Shown here in pieces: positions 25,839 through 33,917 of a stretch of 37,785 bases of DNA; position 1 is the stretch's first letter, and the number at the start of each line of letters is the position of its first letter. The DNA comes from an archaeon (GTDB lineage: Archaea > B1Sed10-29 > WALL01 > JAGHAM01), in NCBI GenBank assembly GCA_021107635.1, contig JAIOSL010000003.1, forward strand, positions 1-37,785, read 5' to 3'. The position numbers were made by a program, and so were the translations under genes. Below the pieces are notes generated by a model. The model was not told where the DNA came from. It did not search any database and saw nothing but the letters and a program-made list of their open reading frames with translations.

Positions 25839-27181
25839 TGTTTTTTAGACATCAAAAAGAATGCTATTATTCCACTAACGAGCAATGCTATAAAGAACAA
25901 CACGGAATTATCTAAAACAAACGTTATTCCTGTTTCTTCCAATTTGATTACGTAAGAGCTTAAAGCTATTAAACAAGTTATTGCACCAAGAAAAGACAAC
26001 ACAGGAAATCTTCCAATGTTTATTGGAGTCCTAAACTCGCGTTTCTCGTTTGGCTTAGTGTATCTTAGCGTCAAATGAGCAAGATTAACCACTAAAAATA
26101 CAGTGAAAACTCCAAAGTTTGCTAGTTCTGCTAGTGTTTGAATATCAGATAATGCACAGAAAAGTAGAGAAAAGACCATTATAGTAAACACTGCCAGATA
26201 AGGTGTATGCGTACCCGGATTAATTTTTGCCAACCAAGAAGGCAGGCTACCATCAGAAGCAACTCCATAAGCCATTCTTGACTGCACTATCAAAAATACG
26301 AGCACTGTGTTTGCCGTAGCAAACAACGCTATCACAGAAAGCAGTCCACCAGCTCCGGCAAAACCTTTTTCTGCGACTAGCGCAAGAGGTGCTTCTGAAG
26401 CAGCAAGTTCAGCGCTTGGAACCAAGCTTACTGCAGAGAGAGCTACAAAAATGTAAATGATTGTTGTCACAATTAAAGCAATAACAATAGCCTTTGGAAT
26501 AATCTTTTTAGCTCCTTTTACTTCTTCACTGATGTTAGCCATGTCTTCAAAACCAATGTATGCGAAAAAAGTTACTGCCATTGCACCTAGCAAACCGGAT
26601 ATGCCTGCAGGCATCTCAAAATAATTCACGCTACCCATGCTTGGCAAGCCAATAAAAATGATAAATAGCAGTCCGCCAACCTCTATGAGCGTTAAAACAA
26701 TATTCAACCAAGTGCTCTCTTTGATTCCTTTATAGTTAATCAGAGACATCAGCATTATCAAGCCCATTGCCACAAATGCTTCAGTAGAAAATGAAAAAAA
26801 CAGGAAAGAACCGAAATCAGTTGAATTACCTAAAAACATGTGTACAAAATAGCCTGCGAAACCCAATGCAACAGTAGCAACTGCAGCAAGGCCTGCAATA
26901 AGAATAACCCAAGTAATTAAAAATGCTAGCAGCCTATTCCCGGACGCTTTTTTCACATAAACGTATTCTGCTGCTTCCTTTGGAAACATTGAAGAAAGTT
27001 CTCCGTAGGCCAAACCAGTAAACGAAGCAATTAGCGCTCCGAACAAAAATGACATCCATAAAGAATTGCCAGTCAACCCAGCGCCTTTGCCGATTAATGC
27101 ATAAATACCAGCTCCTAAGATTACACCGATACCGTATAGTGTTACTTCTTTCAGGCCTAAAGCTTTCTTTAACTCTGCCAT
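25835..27181 (-). CDS. APC-family amino-acid permease
   Basis: 448 aa with about 12 membrane helices. The first helix contains the APC substrate motif GVILGAGIYALIGKGAG, and VTFFAYIGFEDMANISEEVKGAKKIIPKAI is the well-known helix 6-loop signature of amino-acid/polyamine/organocation transporters. The substrate is not determined from sequence. ATG at 27181 with a TATA box at 27213-27222 about 30 nt upstream, so probably leaderless. Divergent from a small membrane protein gene, with a 12-nt palindrome in the shared gap. Confidence 0.93.
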   Translation of the reverse strand: MAELKKALGLKEVTLYGIGVILGAGIYALIGKGAGLTGNSLWMSFLFGALIASFTGLAYGELSSMFPKEAAEYVYVKKASGNRLLAFLITWVILIAGLAAVATVALGFAGYFVHMFLGNSTDFGSFLFFSFSTEAFVAMGLIMLMSLINYKGIKESTWLNIVLTLIEVGGLLFIIFIGLPSMGSVNYFEMPAGISGLLGAMAVTFFAYIGFEDMANISEEVKGAKKIIPKAIVIALIVTTIIYIFVALSAVSLVPSAELAASEAPLALVAEKGFAGAGGLLSVIALFATANTVLVFLIVQSRMAYGVASDGSLPSWLAKINPGTHTPYLAVFTIMVFSLLFCALSDIQTLAELANFGVFTVFLVVNLAHLTLRYTKPNEKREFRTPINIGRFPVLSFLGAITCLIALSSYVIKLEETGITFVLDNSVLFFIALLVSGIIAFFLMSKKH

Positions 27182-27212
27182 AGAGCTAGTTATTACACAC
27201 TAACATAAAAAG

Positions 27213-27231
27213 CTATTTATATCTTAAGATA
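27213..27231. promoter_or_regulatory. Bidirectional TATA region with 12-nt palindrome
   Basis: CTATTTATAT (27213-27222) reads as ATATAAATAG on the minus strand, correctly spaced for the permease at 27181, and in the plus direction for the ATG at 27245. TATCTTAAGATA (27220-27231) is a perfect palindrome touching it and is a possible binding site for a regulator. Confidence 0.45.
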
Positions 27232-27244
27232 CGTATTATAAGCA

Positions 27245-27469
27245 ATGCTTTTGGAACCACATACTGCTTTGGTTGCTATGGAAACCCTTTCAATGCTCCA
27301 AATTGTTTTGTTTGTTTTAGGCATACTCATTCTCGTTGGTTCATTTATTCTATTTAAGAAAAAACCAGATCTCAAAGAAAAGCATGACAACAAACTGGAT
27401 AAAATAGGCATAGTACTGCTTGTAGTGATTGTAGGCGCGCAGATTCTCATTGAAATCCTAAAACGATAA
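27245..27469 (+). CDS. Small two-helix membrane protein
   Basis: 74 aa with two membrane helices (about residues 16-37 and 53-71) joined by a charged KKKPDLKEKHDNKLDK loop. A second ATG at 27278 would shorten it to 63 aa but keep both helices. It is divergent from the APC permease and appears leaderless (TATA about 25-30 nt upstream). No family recognised; the hydrophobic/charged pattern and promoter make it a likely real gene. Confidence 0.65.
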   Translation: MLLEPHTALVAMETLSMLQIVLFVLGILILVGSFILFKKKPDLKEKHDNKLDKIGIVLLVVIVGAQILIEILKR

Positions 27470-27554
27470 TTTTCACGAATAAAAAATAGCTTTTTAGTGA
27501 ACCTTAGGCAAGTTTTTTATACTTGCTTTTTGTTTTATTCTTGAGGTAATTACT

Positions 27555-28232
27555 ATGAAGTATAATATAAACGGCACGACTCTCCAGACCCTTGACATTG
27601 AACTCAACGAAGGAGAGGCTGTGTACACTGAATCAGGAGGAATGTCCTGGATGAGTGCCAACATGACAATGAAAACAGACACTCGAGGTGGCTTAATGAA
27701 GGGTCTTGGCAGGATGGTTTCCGGAGAATCTTTATTTTTGACTACTTACTGTCCAGAGCAAGGCGTTGGAACAATAACTTTTTCCTCTGAATTCCCAGGG
27801 AAGATAGTTCCTTTGGAACTAGCTGAAGGACAGACAATGATTTGTCAAAAAGATGCTTTTATGGCTGCCGAAGATGCTGTTAAACTAGAAATTCACTTTC
27901 GTAAAAAGTTAGGTGCAGGATTTTTTGGTGGTGAAGGATTTGTTCTTCAAAAGGTAACGGGTCCGGGAATAGCTTTTCTAGAAATAGCTGGAGAGATAAC
28001 CCAATATGAACTACAGGAAGGACAAATTTTGAAAGTGGATCCGGGACACATAGCGTTCTTTGAACCTTCAGTGAACTATGATATTACCAGAGTCAAAGGA
28101 ATGAAAAACATGTTATTTGGCGGAGAAGGAATATTCCTTGCTGCTGTGAAGGGACCAGGCAAAATATGGCTCCAAAGCATGCCTTTGTCAAACTTAGCTG
28201 GTAAACTAGCATGTCATCTGTCAGGAAAGTGA
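27555..28232 (+). CDS. AIM24 / TIGR00266 family protein
   Basis: 225 aa. The pattern GEAVYTESGGMSWMSANMTM, GGLMKGLGRMVSGESLFLTTY, and repeated GPG turns (VTGPGIAFLEIAGE, VKGPGKIWLQSMP) match the AIM24 domain, a beta-rich trimeric fold of unclear biochemical function. The C-terminal half repeats the LEIHFRKKLGAGFFGGEGFVLQ theme. Ribosome site GAGGT 7 nt before the ATG. A small membrane-protein gene follows 4 nt after the stop, so the two are likely one operon. In bacteria and mitochondria AIM24 proteins are linked to membranes; that is the extent of the functional clue. Confidence 0.9.
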   Translation: MKYNINGTTLQTLDIELNEGEAVYTESGGMSWMSANMTMKTDTRGGLMKGLGRMVSGESLFLTTYCPEQGVGTITFSSEFPGKIVPLELAEGQTMICQKDAFMAAEDAVKLEIHFRKKLGAGFFGGEGFVLQKVTGPGIAFLEIAGEITQYELQEGQILKVDPGHIAFFEPSVNYDITRVKGMKNMLFGGEGIFLAAVKGPGKIWLQSMPLSNLAGKLACHLSGK

Positions 28233-28236
28233 AAAA

Positions 28237-28485
28237 ATGGAAGACCTTATTGCAGCGGGGGCCCTCTTTGTCATGGGAATAGTCTTTGCTGTACTTGGTT
28301 TTTTCACAATTGGAGGTGCACTCATATTGTTGGCTGCAGCATTCACTTTTTTGCTTTCTATAGGTGTTTTCATATATCATTTCTTCAAAAAGGAAGAAAC
28401 CTTGAAAGAAATGCCAGCATCAAATCGTTCGTTCAGCTTGAGTCAATCAAAAGAAGTTATAACAAACAATAAAACCAATAGGTAA
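28237..28485 (+). CDS. Small two-helix membrane protein, AIM24 partner
   Basis: 82 aa, starting 4 nt after the AIM24 gene stop. Two closely spaced membrane helices (about 4-27 and 30-50) with a Gly-rich turn, then a polar tail of about 30 residues. No family recognised. Tight coupling suggests that it anchors or works with the AIM24 protein (inference). Confidence 0.65.
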   Translation: MEDLIAAGALFVMGIVFAVLGFFTIGGALILLAAAFTFLLSIGVFIYHFFKKEETLKEMPASNRSFSLSQSKEVITNNKTNR

Positions 28486-28575
28486 GAAAGAGTTAAATAA
28501 TCTCTTGGATTAAATTTTTTTATGAACAACGATAATACTAAAAGTCAGGTTAAACCATTAAAAGGAGCTAAAAAT

Positions 28576-28929
28576 ATGAAAGAGGTAGGCCTTGTTGAAA
28601 AAGTAGCAGTTTGTGGTAAACAAAAAGTTGACGCACTAGCAAAATTTGATACAGGAGCTGCTCGTACAAGTGTAGATAAAACTTTAGCAGAAAAAGTAGG
28701 GCTTGGTCCTGTGTTACGAACAAGAAAGATTAAAAGTGCATTGTCTAAAGGCCAAGAACGTGAAGTGGTTAAAGCTCAAATTCAAGTGGCAGGAAAAAGT
28801 TTTGATACTGAAGTGAATTTGAGTGATCGCAGTCACTCAAAATGTAAAGTGTTGATTGGCAGGGATTTAATGTTTGAAAATTTTGTGATTAACATTTCTA
28901 AGGAAGGCAAGCCACCGGAAGTAGTCTAG
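28576..28929 (+). CDS. RimB/COG4067-like retropepsin-type aspartic protease
   Basis: 117 aa from the ATG at 28576, which has GGAG at 28564-28567; an in-frame ATG at 28522 would add 18 polar residues. The catalytic triad-like motif is FDTGAARTS, followed by KIKSALSKGQ and the second conserved block KCKVLIGRDLMFENFVINI, as in the COG4067 family (formerly 'ATP-dependent zinc protease'). In Pseudomonas the related RimB is reported to be a retropepsin-type protease that trims glutamates added by the RimK ATP-grasp ligase. Here a RimK-type ligase lies directly beyond, convergent, so the pairing is preserved. One DTGA site per chain means it should work as a dimer. Target unknown. Confidence 0.85.
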   Translation: MKEVGLVEKVAVCGKQKVDALAKFDTGAARTSVDKTLAEKVGLGPVLRTRKIKSALSKGQEREVVKAQIQVAGKSFDTEVNLSDRSHSKCKVLIGRDLMFENFVINISKEGKPPEVV

Positions 28930-28958
28930 TCTAGTTTCACGCCGATCTTTTCAAGGTC

Positions 28959-28965
28959 TTTTTTT
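28959..28965 (+). terminator. T-run after the RimB-like gene
   Basis: Seven T in a row (28959-28965) plus further T-rich sequence, 30 nt after the stop at 28929 in the gap between two convergent genes. This is the usual form of an archaeal terminator; no strong hairpin precedes it. The rest of the 133-nt gap holds nothing else I can identify. Confidence 0.4.
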
Positions 28966-29062
28966 ATTTCTTCCAGTTATTTTTCAGAGATTGAAAATTT
29001 AAAAAACTTTCTGAAACATTATACGCCACCAACATCAAAAATAACAACTTTTATCATTGAAC

Positions 29063-29950
29063 TCAGTCTTTTGCTCTGTTGTAGATGAATTTCATTACGT
29101 GGTCATAAAGATTTATTCCTGCTACTGTGCTAATGCCTTTAAAGCTCGGTCCATCATTAATTTCTATTAACATTGGTCCGTTATCTCCAGGAATAATGTC
29201 TACTCCGCACACTTCCATACCAATAGCATTAGCTGCTTTCAATGCAATGTCAATTTCTTCTTCTGTTGGCTTATACTTTTCGGGTTTTCCGCCGATTGTG
29301 ATGTTAGCTCTGAATTCTCCTTCTTTCATACACTTGCGTTTCATTGCTGCTGGAACTTCTTCACCTACTACAAACAGTCTGTGATCTTCTTTTGGATTTT
29401 TGATGAATTCTTCCACGTCCACGATTTGATCTAGTCTTGCCATTGCATCAATGATTGGAGCGAAATCGTTCGGTTGAGAAATTAGCATAACTCCTTTGCC
29501 ACCCATTCCACCTAGCAGTTTAACTACTACTGGAAATTGAAAGTCTTCAACTACTTTTTCCACTAGTTTTGGTGAGGTCATCAACACGGCTTTTGGTGTG
29601 GGTAAGCCAGCTTCAGCCATCACTTTTAGAGTATAAAATTTGTTTTTTGCTATTGTTATTGCGTCAGGTTGTATTGGACAGTATACGCCAGCATCAATTA
29701 GAATGTCTAGAATAATCGGTGCATATGTTGCATCTTGTGAGGATGAACGTATGTAAGTGGCATCAAAATCACAAAGGTTTGTATCTCCAAGCAATACTTG
29801 TCTACTTTCTCTGTCAAGCACAGTTCGTATCTCAGAAAAAGGTGCCTTTTCTACTTTATCGAAGTATTTTCCTGCTGATTTTAACAACTTTTCTGTTACT
29901 TCTCCGTAATTTCTTGAACCAGGTATTAAAACAAATTTCAAGGTTTCCAC
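29063..29950 (-). CDS. RimK-type ATP-grasp peptide ligase
   Basis: 295 aa, GTG start at 29950, overlapping the upstream channel-peptidase gene by 13 nt. ATP-grasp motifs: QPDAITIAKNKFYTLKVM, K144 with the Gly-rich loop KLLGGMGGKGV, VEEFI around E180, DHRLFVVG, and the metal site D251 and E263-x-N265 (LIEINDGPSFKGI). These are the RimK/LysX/glutathione-synthase type, which join an amino acid to a carboxylate through an acyl-phosphate. Substrate cannot be deduced; a tail of glutamates on a protein or small peptide is the RimK precedent. With a RimB-like protease and an MscS-C39 protein alongside, it forms a probable ligation/cleavage set. Confidence 0.92.
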   Translation of the reverse strand: METLKFVLIPGSRNYGEVTEKLLKSAGKYFDKVEKAPFSEIRTVLDRESRQVLLGDTNLCDFDATYIRSSSQDATYAPIILDILIDAGVYCPIQPDAITIAKNKFYTLKVMAEAGLPTPKAVLMTSPKLVEKVVEDFQFPVVVKLLGGMGGKGVMLISQPNDFAPIIDAMARLDQIVDVEEFIKNPKEDHRLFVVGEEVPAAMKRKCMKEGEFRANITIGGKPEKYKPTEEEIDIALKAANAIGMEVCGVDIIPGDNGPMLIEINDGPSFKGISTVAGINLYDHVMKFIYNRAKD

Positions 29951-31443
29951 AACCGTTCGATTCGTTCAACTTCAGTGCTTTTGAATTCATCGATAAATTC
30001 TCTTAGGTAACTTGGGAAAACATCTTTAACGCGTTTTGATTGTCTGAATACTTGTTCTAGTTTGCGTTCTATGCCTTTGCTTAGTTTTTCGTAGTGTATT
30101 GGATCTGAGTAGTATAACTTGTTTTTAACTCTCCAGTATGCTTTGGTTCCTCTTGGAGCATATGCAATGTATCCTCTTTCATCGCCTTCAAACGGTCCCA
30201 TGGCTCGTTCCATGTCTTTATAGTTAACTAGGTAAACTCCACCAGTATTCGAATTTGGATCCATTATGAGCAGTTCATCTCCTTCAATTCCCATGCAAAG
30301 AACTGCATGTTTTTGTTCTCGTTTTACTCCAGGGAACAAAGCTGCTTTATAAAAGTTTAGTACGAGTAATGCACCTTCTGAAAGCCATGCTTTGACTTCC
30401 TCTTTAAGGTTTATGATATCTTTGTAAGGAACCATTAATCCTTGCACTTCTCCTTCCGTCATACGTTTTACTGCACTCATTGCATTCTTTGGAGATGTAC
30501 CACCTGGCACTTTAGTTTTAGCTTCTTTCGCAAGCGTTTTCTGGCCTCCTTTAACAGGATAACCAAATAGAGTTAAAACAATGTTCAGTACTGCTGGCAC
30601 ACAATAAGAGCTTTCTTGAGCAATGTAATGTCTCCTCATTGATTCTAATGTTTTCAACTCAAACCTTGATTTTTTTATTCGAATGTCCTGATTTATGAGC
30701 GTTGAATGAGGAACAGCAATAAAATAACCTTTTCCCGTGTCAAGCACAGTAGCAAAAGTTGAGAAACCTACTACTTCTCCATCAGCTTCATCCGTGAACA
30801 CTCGCTGACCCATTTTCAAAAAGTGAGAGGATTTCAAGTACCAACCAGCAATCCAATTCCTTACAGGATCTTTTAATGAGACAAATGCAAGCCCAGCTAC
30901 AAGTAAAGCAAAAGCTCCAGTAACATAACCAGTAGTCTCTCCAAGTATTGTACTTAAATTTAGTTGAGTGAAAAATGCGTTTAATACTATTAAGTAAAGT
31001 ATTACTCTTAGTGCCATGATTGGAATGCGCATAAAGGTTTCGCGTATTCCAATATCCCGCAAATAAGACTTAAAATGTAAACCAGAAAGGAAAACATTGA
31101 TTATTTCCATAAACAAGTTAACAAGCATCACTCCAAGCACTAGAATAACTATAGCAGTCATTACTGCAGGAGCATATTCTCCTAGCTGCTCAAGCATTGG
31201 CTGAAGCATTTTTGCTCCTAGTGTTTGGTTTTCATCCCAGAAGTAAACAGACAAGAAAATAGTTAAAATGATTAAGAGGTATTGGGTTGCTTTCACTAAT
31301 ATTCTCCAATGACTATCCTTTTTTGTTACTTTATAACCAAGCTTCGCTATGAGTCTAGTGACAATTAAACCGGTTATTAGGATTCCCAAAGTTGCTATTG
31401 CAACTGAAATATTTGAGTCTAATCCCATAATATCTAATGCCAT
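29938..31443 (-). CDS. MscS-like channel fused to a C39-like cysteine peptidase
   Basis: 501 aa. The N-terminal half has about five membrane helices (12-35, 50-68, 93-118, 140-160, 170-190) followed by the MscS beta domain (KDPVRNWIAGWYLKSSHFLK to PHSTLINQDIRI, about 191-256). After a short linker comes a papain-like domain of the C39 type (about 270-440): Q276 and Cys281 in QESSYCVPAVLN, His379 in EQKHAVLCMG and Asp395 in LLIMDPNSN, the correct order and spacing for an active peptidase. A C-terminal basic helical part (440-501) follows. It is co-transcribed with the ATP-grasp gene. The peptidase should sit in the cytoplasm, where the MscS C-terminal domain lies. This fusion is unusual; the activity is inferred from motifs only. 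Confidence 0.85.
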   Translation of the reverse strand: MALDIMGLDSNISVAIATLGILITGLIVTRLIAKLGYKVTKKDSHWRILVKATQYLLIILTIFLSVYFWDENQTLGAKMLQPMLEQLGEYAPAVMTAIVILVLGVMLVNLFMEIINVFLSGLHFKSYLRDIGIRETFMRIPIMALRVILYLIVLNAFFTQLNLSTILGETTGYVTGAFALLVAGLAFVSLKDPVRNWIAGWYLKSSHFLKMGQRVFTDEADGEVVGFSTFATVLDTGKGYFIAVPHSTLINQDIRIKKSRFELKTLESMRRHYIAQESSYCVPAVLNIVLTLFGYPVKGGQKTLAKEAKTKVPGGTSPKNAMSAVKRMTEGEVQGLMVPYKDIINLKEEVKAWLSEGALLVLNFYKAALFPGVKREQKHAVLCMGIEGDELLIMDPNSNTGGVYLVNYKDMERAMGPFEGDERGYIAYAPRGTKAYWRVKNKLYYSDPIHYEKLSKGIERKLEQVFRQSKRVKDVFPSYLREFIDEFKSTEVERIERLWKP

Positions 31444-31503
31444 TTCCTAACCTGTAATAGCTTAAACCCCTGCTCATTTAAAAAAGTAGTGGGATACCAA
31501 AAA

Positions 31504-31513
31504 GGTTTTATAG
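31504..31513 (+). promoter_or_regulatory. TATA box for the stomatin pair
   Basis: GGTTTTATAG about 25 nt ahead of the ATG at 31535, so the mRNA would be leaderless. The gap to the divergent MscS-C39 gene is 91 nt. Confidence 0.45.
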
Positions 31514-31534
31514 TTTATTTGATTATATGAAAGC

Positions 31535-32317
31535 ATGTCAGTCCTTCTTGCTATTTTAGGTATGTTACTTGTTCCAGGAGTGGTTATTTTTGGTTTAGTT
31601 GCTCTAGCTGGAATCAAACAACTCTGGGAATATGAAAAAGGAGTCAAATTTAGGCTTGGAAGATATCATAGTCAAATGGGTCCAGGACTTAATTATGTGA
31701 TTCCGTTCATTGAAAAATGGGTTAGGATAGATACTAGAATATTTACTGTGGATATTCCAAACCAAGATGTGATAACAAAAGATAACATTCCAGCAAACAT
31801 CAATGCAGTCATCTATTTCAAAGTAAAAAATCCAGAAAAATCAGTGCTGGCAGTAAGAGATTATCATTATGCCATCTCAAAATATGCTCAGACCTCATTA
31901 AGAAACATGGCTGGTGAAGTCACTCTTGACGAACTATTATCTCAAAGAGACAGCATAGCAAAAAAACTGGAACAAATTGTTGATGAAGCTACAAATCCAT
32001 GGGGCTTAGATGTAACAGGCATAGAGCTCCAAGACATCCAATTGCCAGAAATGCTCAGAAGAACAATGGCTAAACAAGCAGAAGCAGAAAGAGAAAAAAG
32101 AGCAGTAATAATCAAAGCAGAAGGAGAAGTTGCAGCTGCTGTCAACCTTTCTAAAGCAGCCGCTAAATACAAAAATGCTGAAGCAGCACTCTTTTTACGT
32201 ACACTAGAAACAATAAACCATCTTTCACCAGAAAAGTCTAAAACAAACATTTACGCAATCCCAGTGGAAGTGCTCAGAGCAGTTGAAAAATATTCTGAAG
32301 ACGGAGGTGGAAAGTAA
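31535..32317 (+). CDS. Stomatin/SPFH-domain protein, copy 1
   Basis: 260 aa. One N-terminal membrane hairpin or helix (residues 1-28), then an SPFH/band-7 domain (about 30-190): YEKGVKFRLGRYHSQMGPGL, VDIPNQDVITKDNIPANINA, RDYHYAISKYAQTSLRNM, and ELQDIQLPEMLRRTMAKQ. The C-terminal Ala/Glu-rich helix (QAEAEREKRAVIIKAEGE) is the oligomerisation coiled coil. Stomatins form large membrane-bound rings and in known cases regulate channels and membrane proteins. No NfeD partner gene is present; a second stomatin follows directly (stop then ATG with no gap). Confidence 0.95.
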   Translation: MSVLLAILGMLLVPGVVIFGLVALAGIKQLWEYEKGVKFRLGRYHSQMGPGLNYVIPFIEKWVRIDTRIFTVDIPNQDVITKDNIPANINAVIYFKVKNPEKSVLAVRDYHYAISKYAQTSLRNMAGEVTLDELLSQRDSIAKKLEQIVDEATNPWGLDVTGIELQDIQLPEMLRRTMAKQAEAEREKRAVIIKAEGEVAAAVNLSKAAAKYKNAEAALFLRTLETINHLSPEKSKTNIYAIPVEVLRAVEKYSEDGGGK

Positions 32318-33139
32318 ATGTTAGACTTAATTTTAGGAGGCCTTCTAGTATTAGCAGGTCCCTTTGTACTACTCGCCCTTTTGATATTACTTTCAAGCAT
32401 TAAAATAGTCTATGAATATGAAAAAGGACTGAAATTTAAGTTCGGACGATTCACTGGAATACTTGAACCAGGAATAAGATTCGTCTGGCCAGTCATAAAC
32501 AGTTGGAGAAGGATTGACACACGAATCAACACCATAGACATAATGCCACAATCAATGATAACAAAAGACAACGTTCCAGTCTCAATTGACGCTGTTGTAT
32601 ACTTTAGGGTAGAAGACCCAGAAAAAGCAGTGCTTAACGTAGAAGACTATTACTATGCTATATCCAAGTATGCTCAAACATCACTAAGAAACGTGGTAGG
32701 AGAAGTAGAACTGGATGATTTACTCTCAAAAAGAGAAGCAATTGCATCAGAACTAAGAAAAATAGTTGACGTAAAAACAGATGAATGGGGCCTCAAAGTA
32801 ACCATCCTAGAACTACAAGACATCAAACTACCAGAAGACATGAAACGAATTATTGCCAGGCAAGCAGAAGCAGAAAGAGAAAAAAGATCAGTGATAATTA
32901 AAGCAGAAGGAGAAACAATAGCTGCTGATAACCTGGTCAAAGCAGCTACCATGCTTACATCCACACCAGGCGCACTACACTTGAGAACACTTACATCCTT
33001 AGATGACATTGCAAGCGACCAATCAAATTCTGTGACGTTCTTTGTACCAGTAGAACTAGGAAAAACATTCACAGAAGACTTAGGTAAACCAATGCCAAAA
33101 AGACCAAGAAAGTTTCCTCTAGTAAAACCTAAACTATGA
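32318..33139 (+). CDS. Stomatin/SPFH-domain protein, copy 2
   Basis: 273 aa, a paralogue of copy 1 with the same layout: N-terminal hydrophobic stretch (1-28), SPFH domain with YEKGLKFKFGRFTGILEPGI, IDIMPQSMITKDNVPVSIDA, and ELQDIKLPEDMKRIIARQAE, then the coiled-coil helix REKRSVIIKAEGETIAADNL. It has a longer basic C-terminal tail (PMPKRPRKFPLVKPKL), likely to touch membrane or nucleic acid. The ATG touches the previous stop, so both are made from one mRNA and may form a hetero-oligomer (inference). Confidence 0.95.
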   Translation: MLDLILGGLLVLAGPFVLLALLILLSSIKIVYEYEKGLKFKFGRFTGILEPGIRFVWPVINSWRRIDTRINTIDIMPQSMITKDNVPVSIDAVVYFRVEDPEKAVLNVEDYYYAISKYAQTSLRNVVGEVELDDLLSKREAIASELRKIVDVKTDEWGLKVTILELQDIKLPEDMKRIIARQAEAEREKRSVIIKAEGETIAADNLVKAATMLTSTPGALHLRTLTSLDDIASDQSNSVTFFVPVELGKTFTEDLGKPMPKRPRKFPLVKPKL

Positions 33140-33174
33140 AACTTTTTTAAACCCTGACAGAGAAAGCACTAGCA

Positions 33175-33708
33175 ATGAAAATCGTCGTGCTGGTGCTGCT
33201 CGCATTTTTAATTGGATGTATTGGAAATAGTGATCAGCCGTTAGAAGAAACCATTGATTTGCAGAAACTAGAATGTGATGTTCACACAAAACTTAATCAA
33301 GAAAGACCAGACAAGCTTCTAATGGATATTGACTTGCAAAGAATAGCAAGAGCACACAGCAGAGACATGGCAGAAAACGATTTCTTTAACTATACCAACC
33401 TAAACAGAGAAACACCTTCTCAAAGAGCAATAAAAATAGGATATAATTGTACAAGAGATTATGGAAACTATTCAGTTCCAGGCATTGCAGAAAGTATTGC
33501 TTTCGTATACCATGCGAAAAAAATTGATGAAGACGGCAAAGTTTTAGAATACAACACGCACGAAGCACTACTTGAACAAATAATTGATGGCTGGATGGAA
33601 AATCCTCAACAAAAAGAAATGATTTTATCCAATAATTTCACTAGAGTAGGAATAGGCACAGCTAAAGGCGAAGGCTTTAAAGTTTATGTTACTGCAGACT
33701 TTTGCTAG
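33175..33708 (+). CDS. CAP/SCP-domain lipoprotein
   Basis: 177 aa. Signal peptide with a bacterial-type lipobox LIGC (C15), so it is probably lipid-anchored outside the membrane. The rest is a CAP domain (CAP1/SCP-like): LQRIARAHSRDMAENDFF with H61, PSQRAIKIGY, IAESIAF with E106, IIDGWMENPQQKEMIL, and the closing VGIGTAKGEGFKVYVTADFC. Usual length for the domain. Function in archaea is unknown; in other organisms CAP proteins bind lipids or act as secreted factors. TATA-like CTTTTTTAAA about 30 nt upstream. Confidence 0.85.
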   Translation: MKIVVLVLLAFLIGCIGNSDQPLEETIDLQKLECDVHTKLNQERPDKLLMDIDLQRIARAHSRDMAENDFFNYTNLNRETPSQRAIKIGYNCTRDYGNYSVPGIAESIAFVYHAKKIDEDGKVLEYNTHEALLEQIIDGWMENPQQKEMILSNNFTRVGIGTAKGEGFKVYVTADFC

Positions 33709-33716
33709 GTGAAGAA

Positions 33717-33914
33717 ATGGGCAGACAACTGAAAAAACCTTGGGAAGAATTTAAGACAGAGGCATACACAATTCCAGGAGTCTCAGAAGTCCGACATCGC
33801 AATGAGCCTGGCTGGGAAAAAGAAAAAAATAAAAACTTGACACCCATCCTAATAATAGGTGTCTTGGTTGCCATCGCCTTGATAATTATATTTGGATACT
33901 TGGCAATAGGATAA
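33717..33914 (+). CDS. Small tail-anchored protein
   Basis: 65 aa, ATG at 33717 with AGGTGA at 33707-33712; 8 nt after the CAP gene stop, so the two are probably one operon. A polar N-terminal part (KKPWEEFKTEAYTIPGV, RHRNEPGWEKEK) is followed by one C-terminal membrane helix (about 42-63). No family recognised. Confidence 0.65.
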   Translation: MGRQLKKPWEEFKTEAYTIPGVSEVRHRNEPGWEKEKNKNLTPILIIGVLVAIALIIIFGYLAIG

Positions 33915-33917
33915 AAA

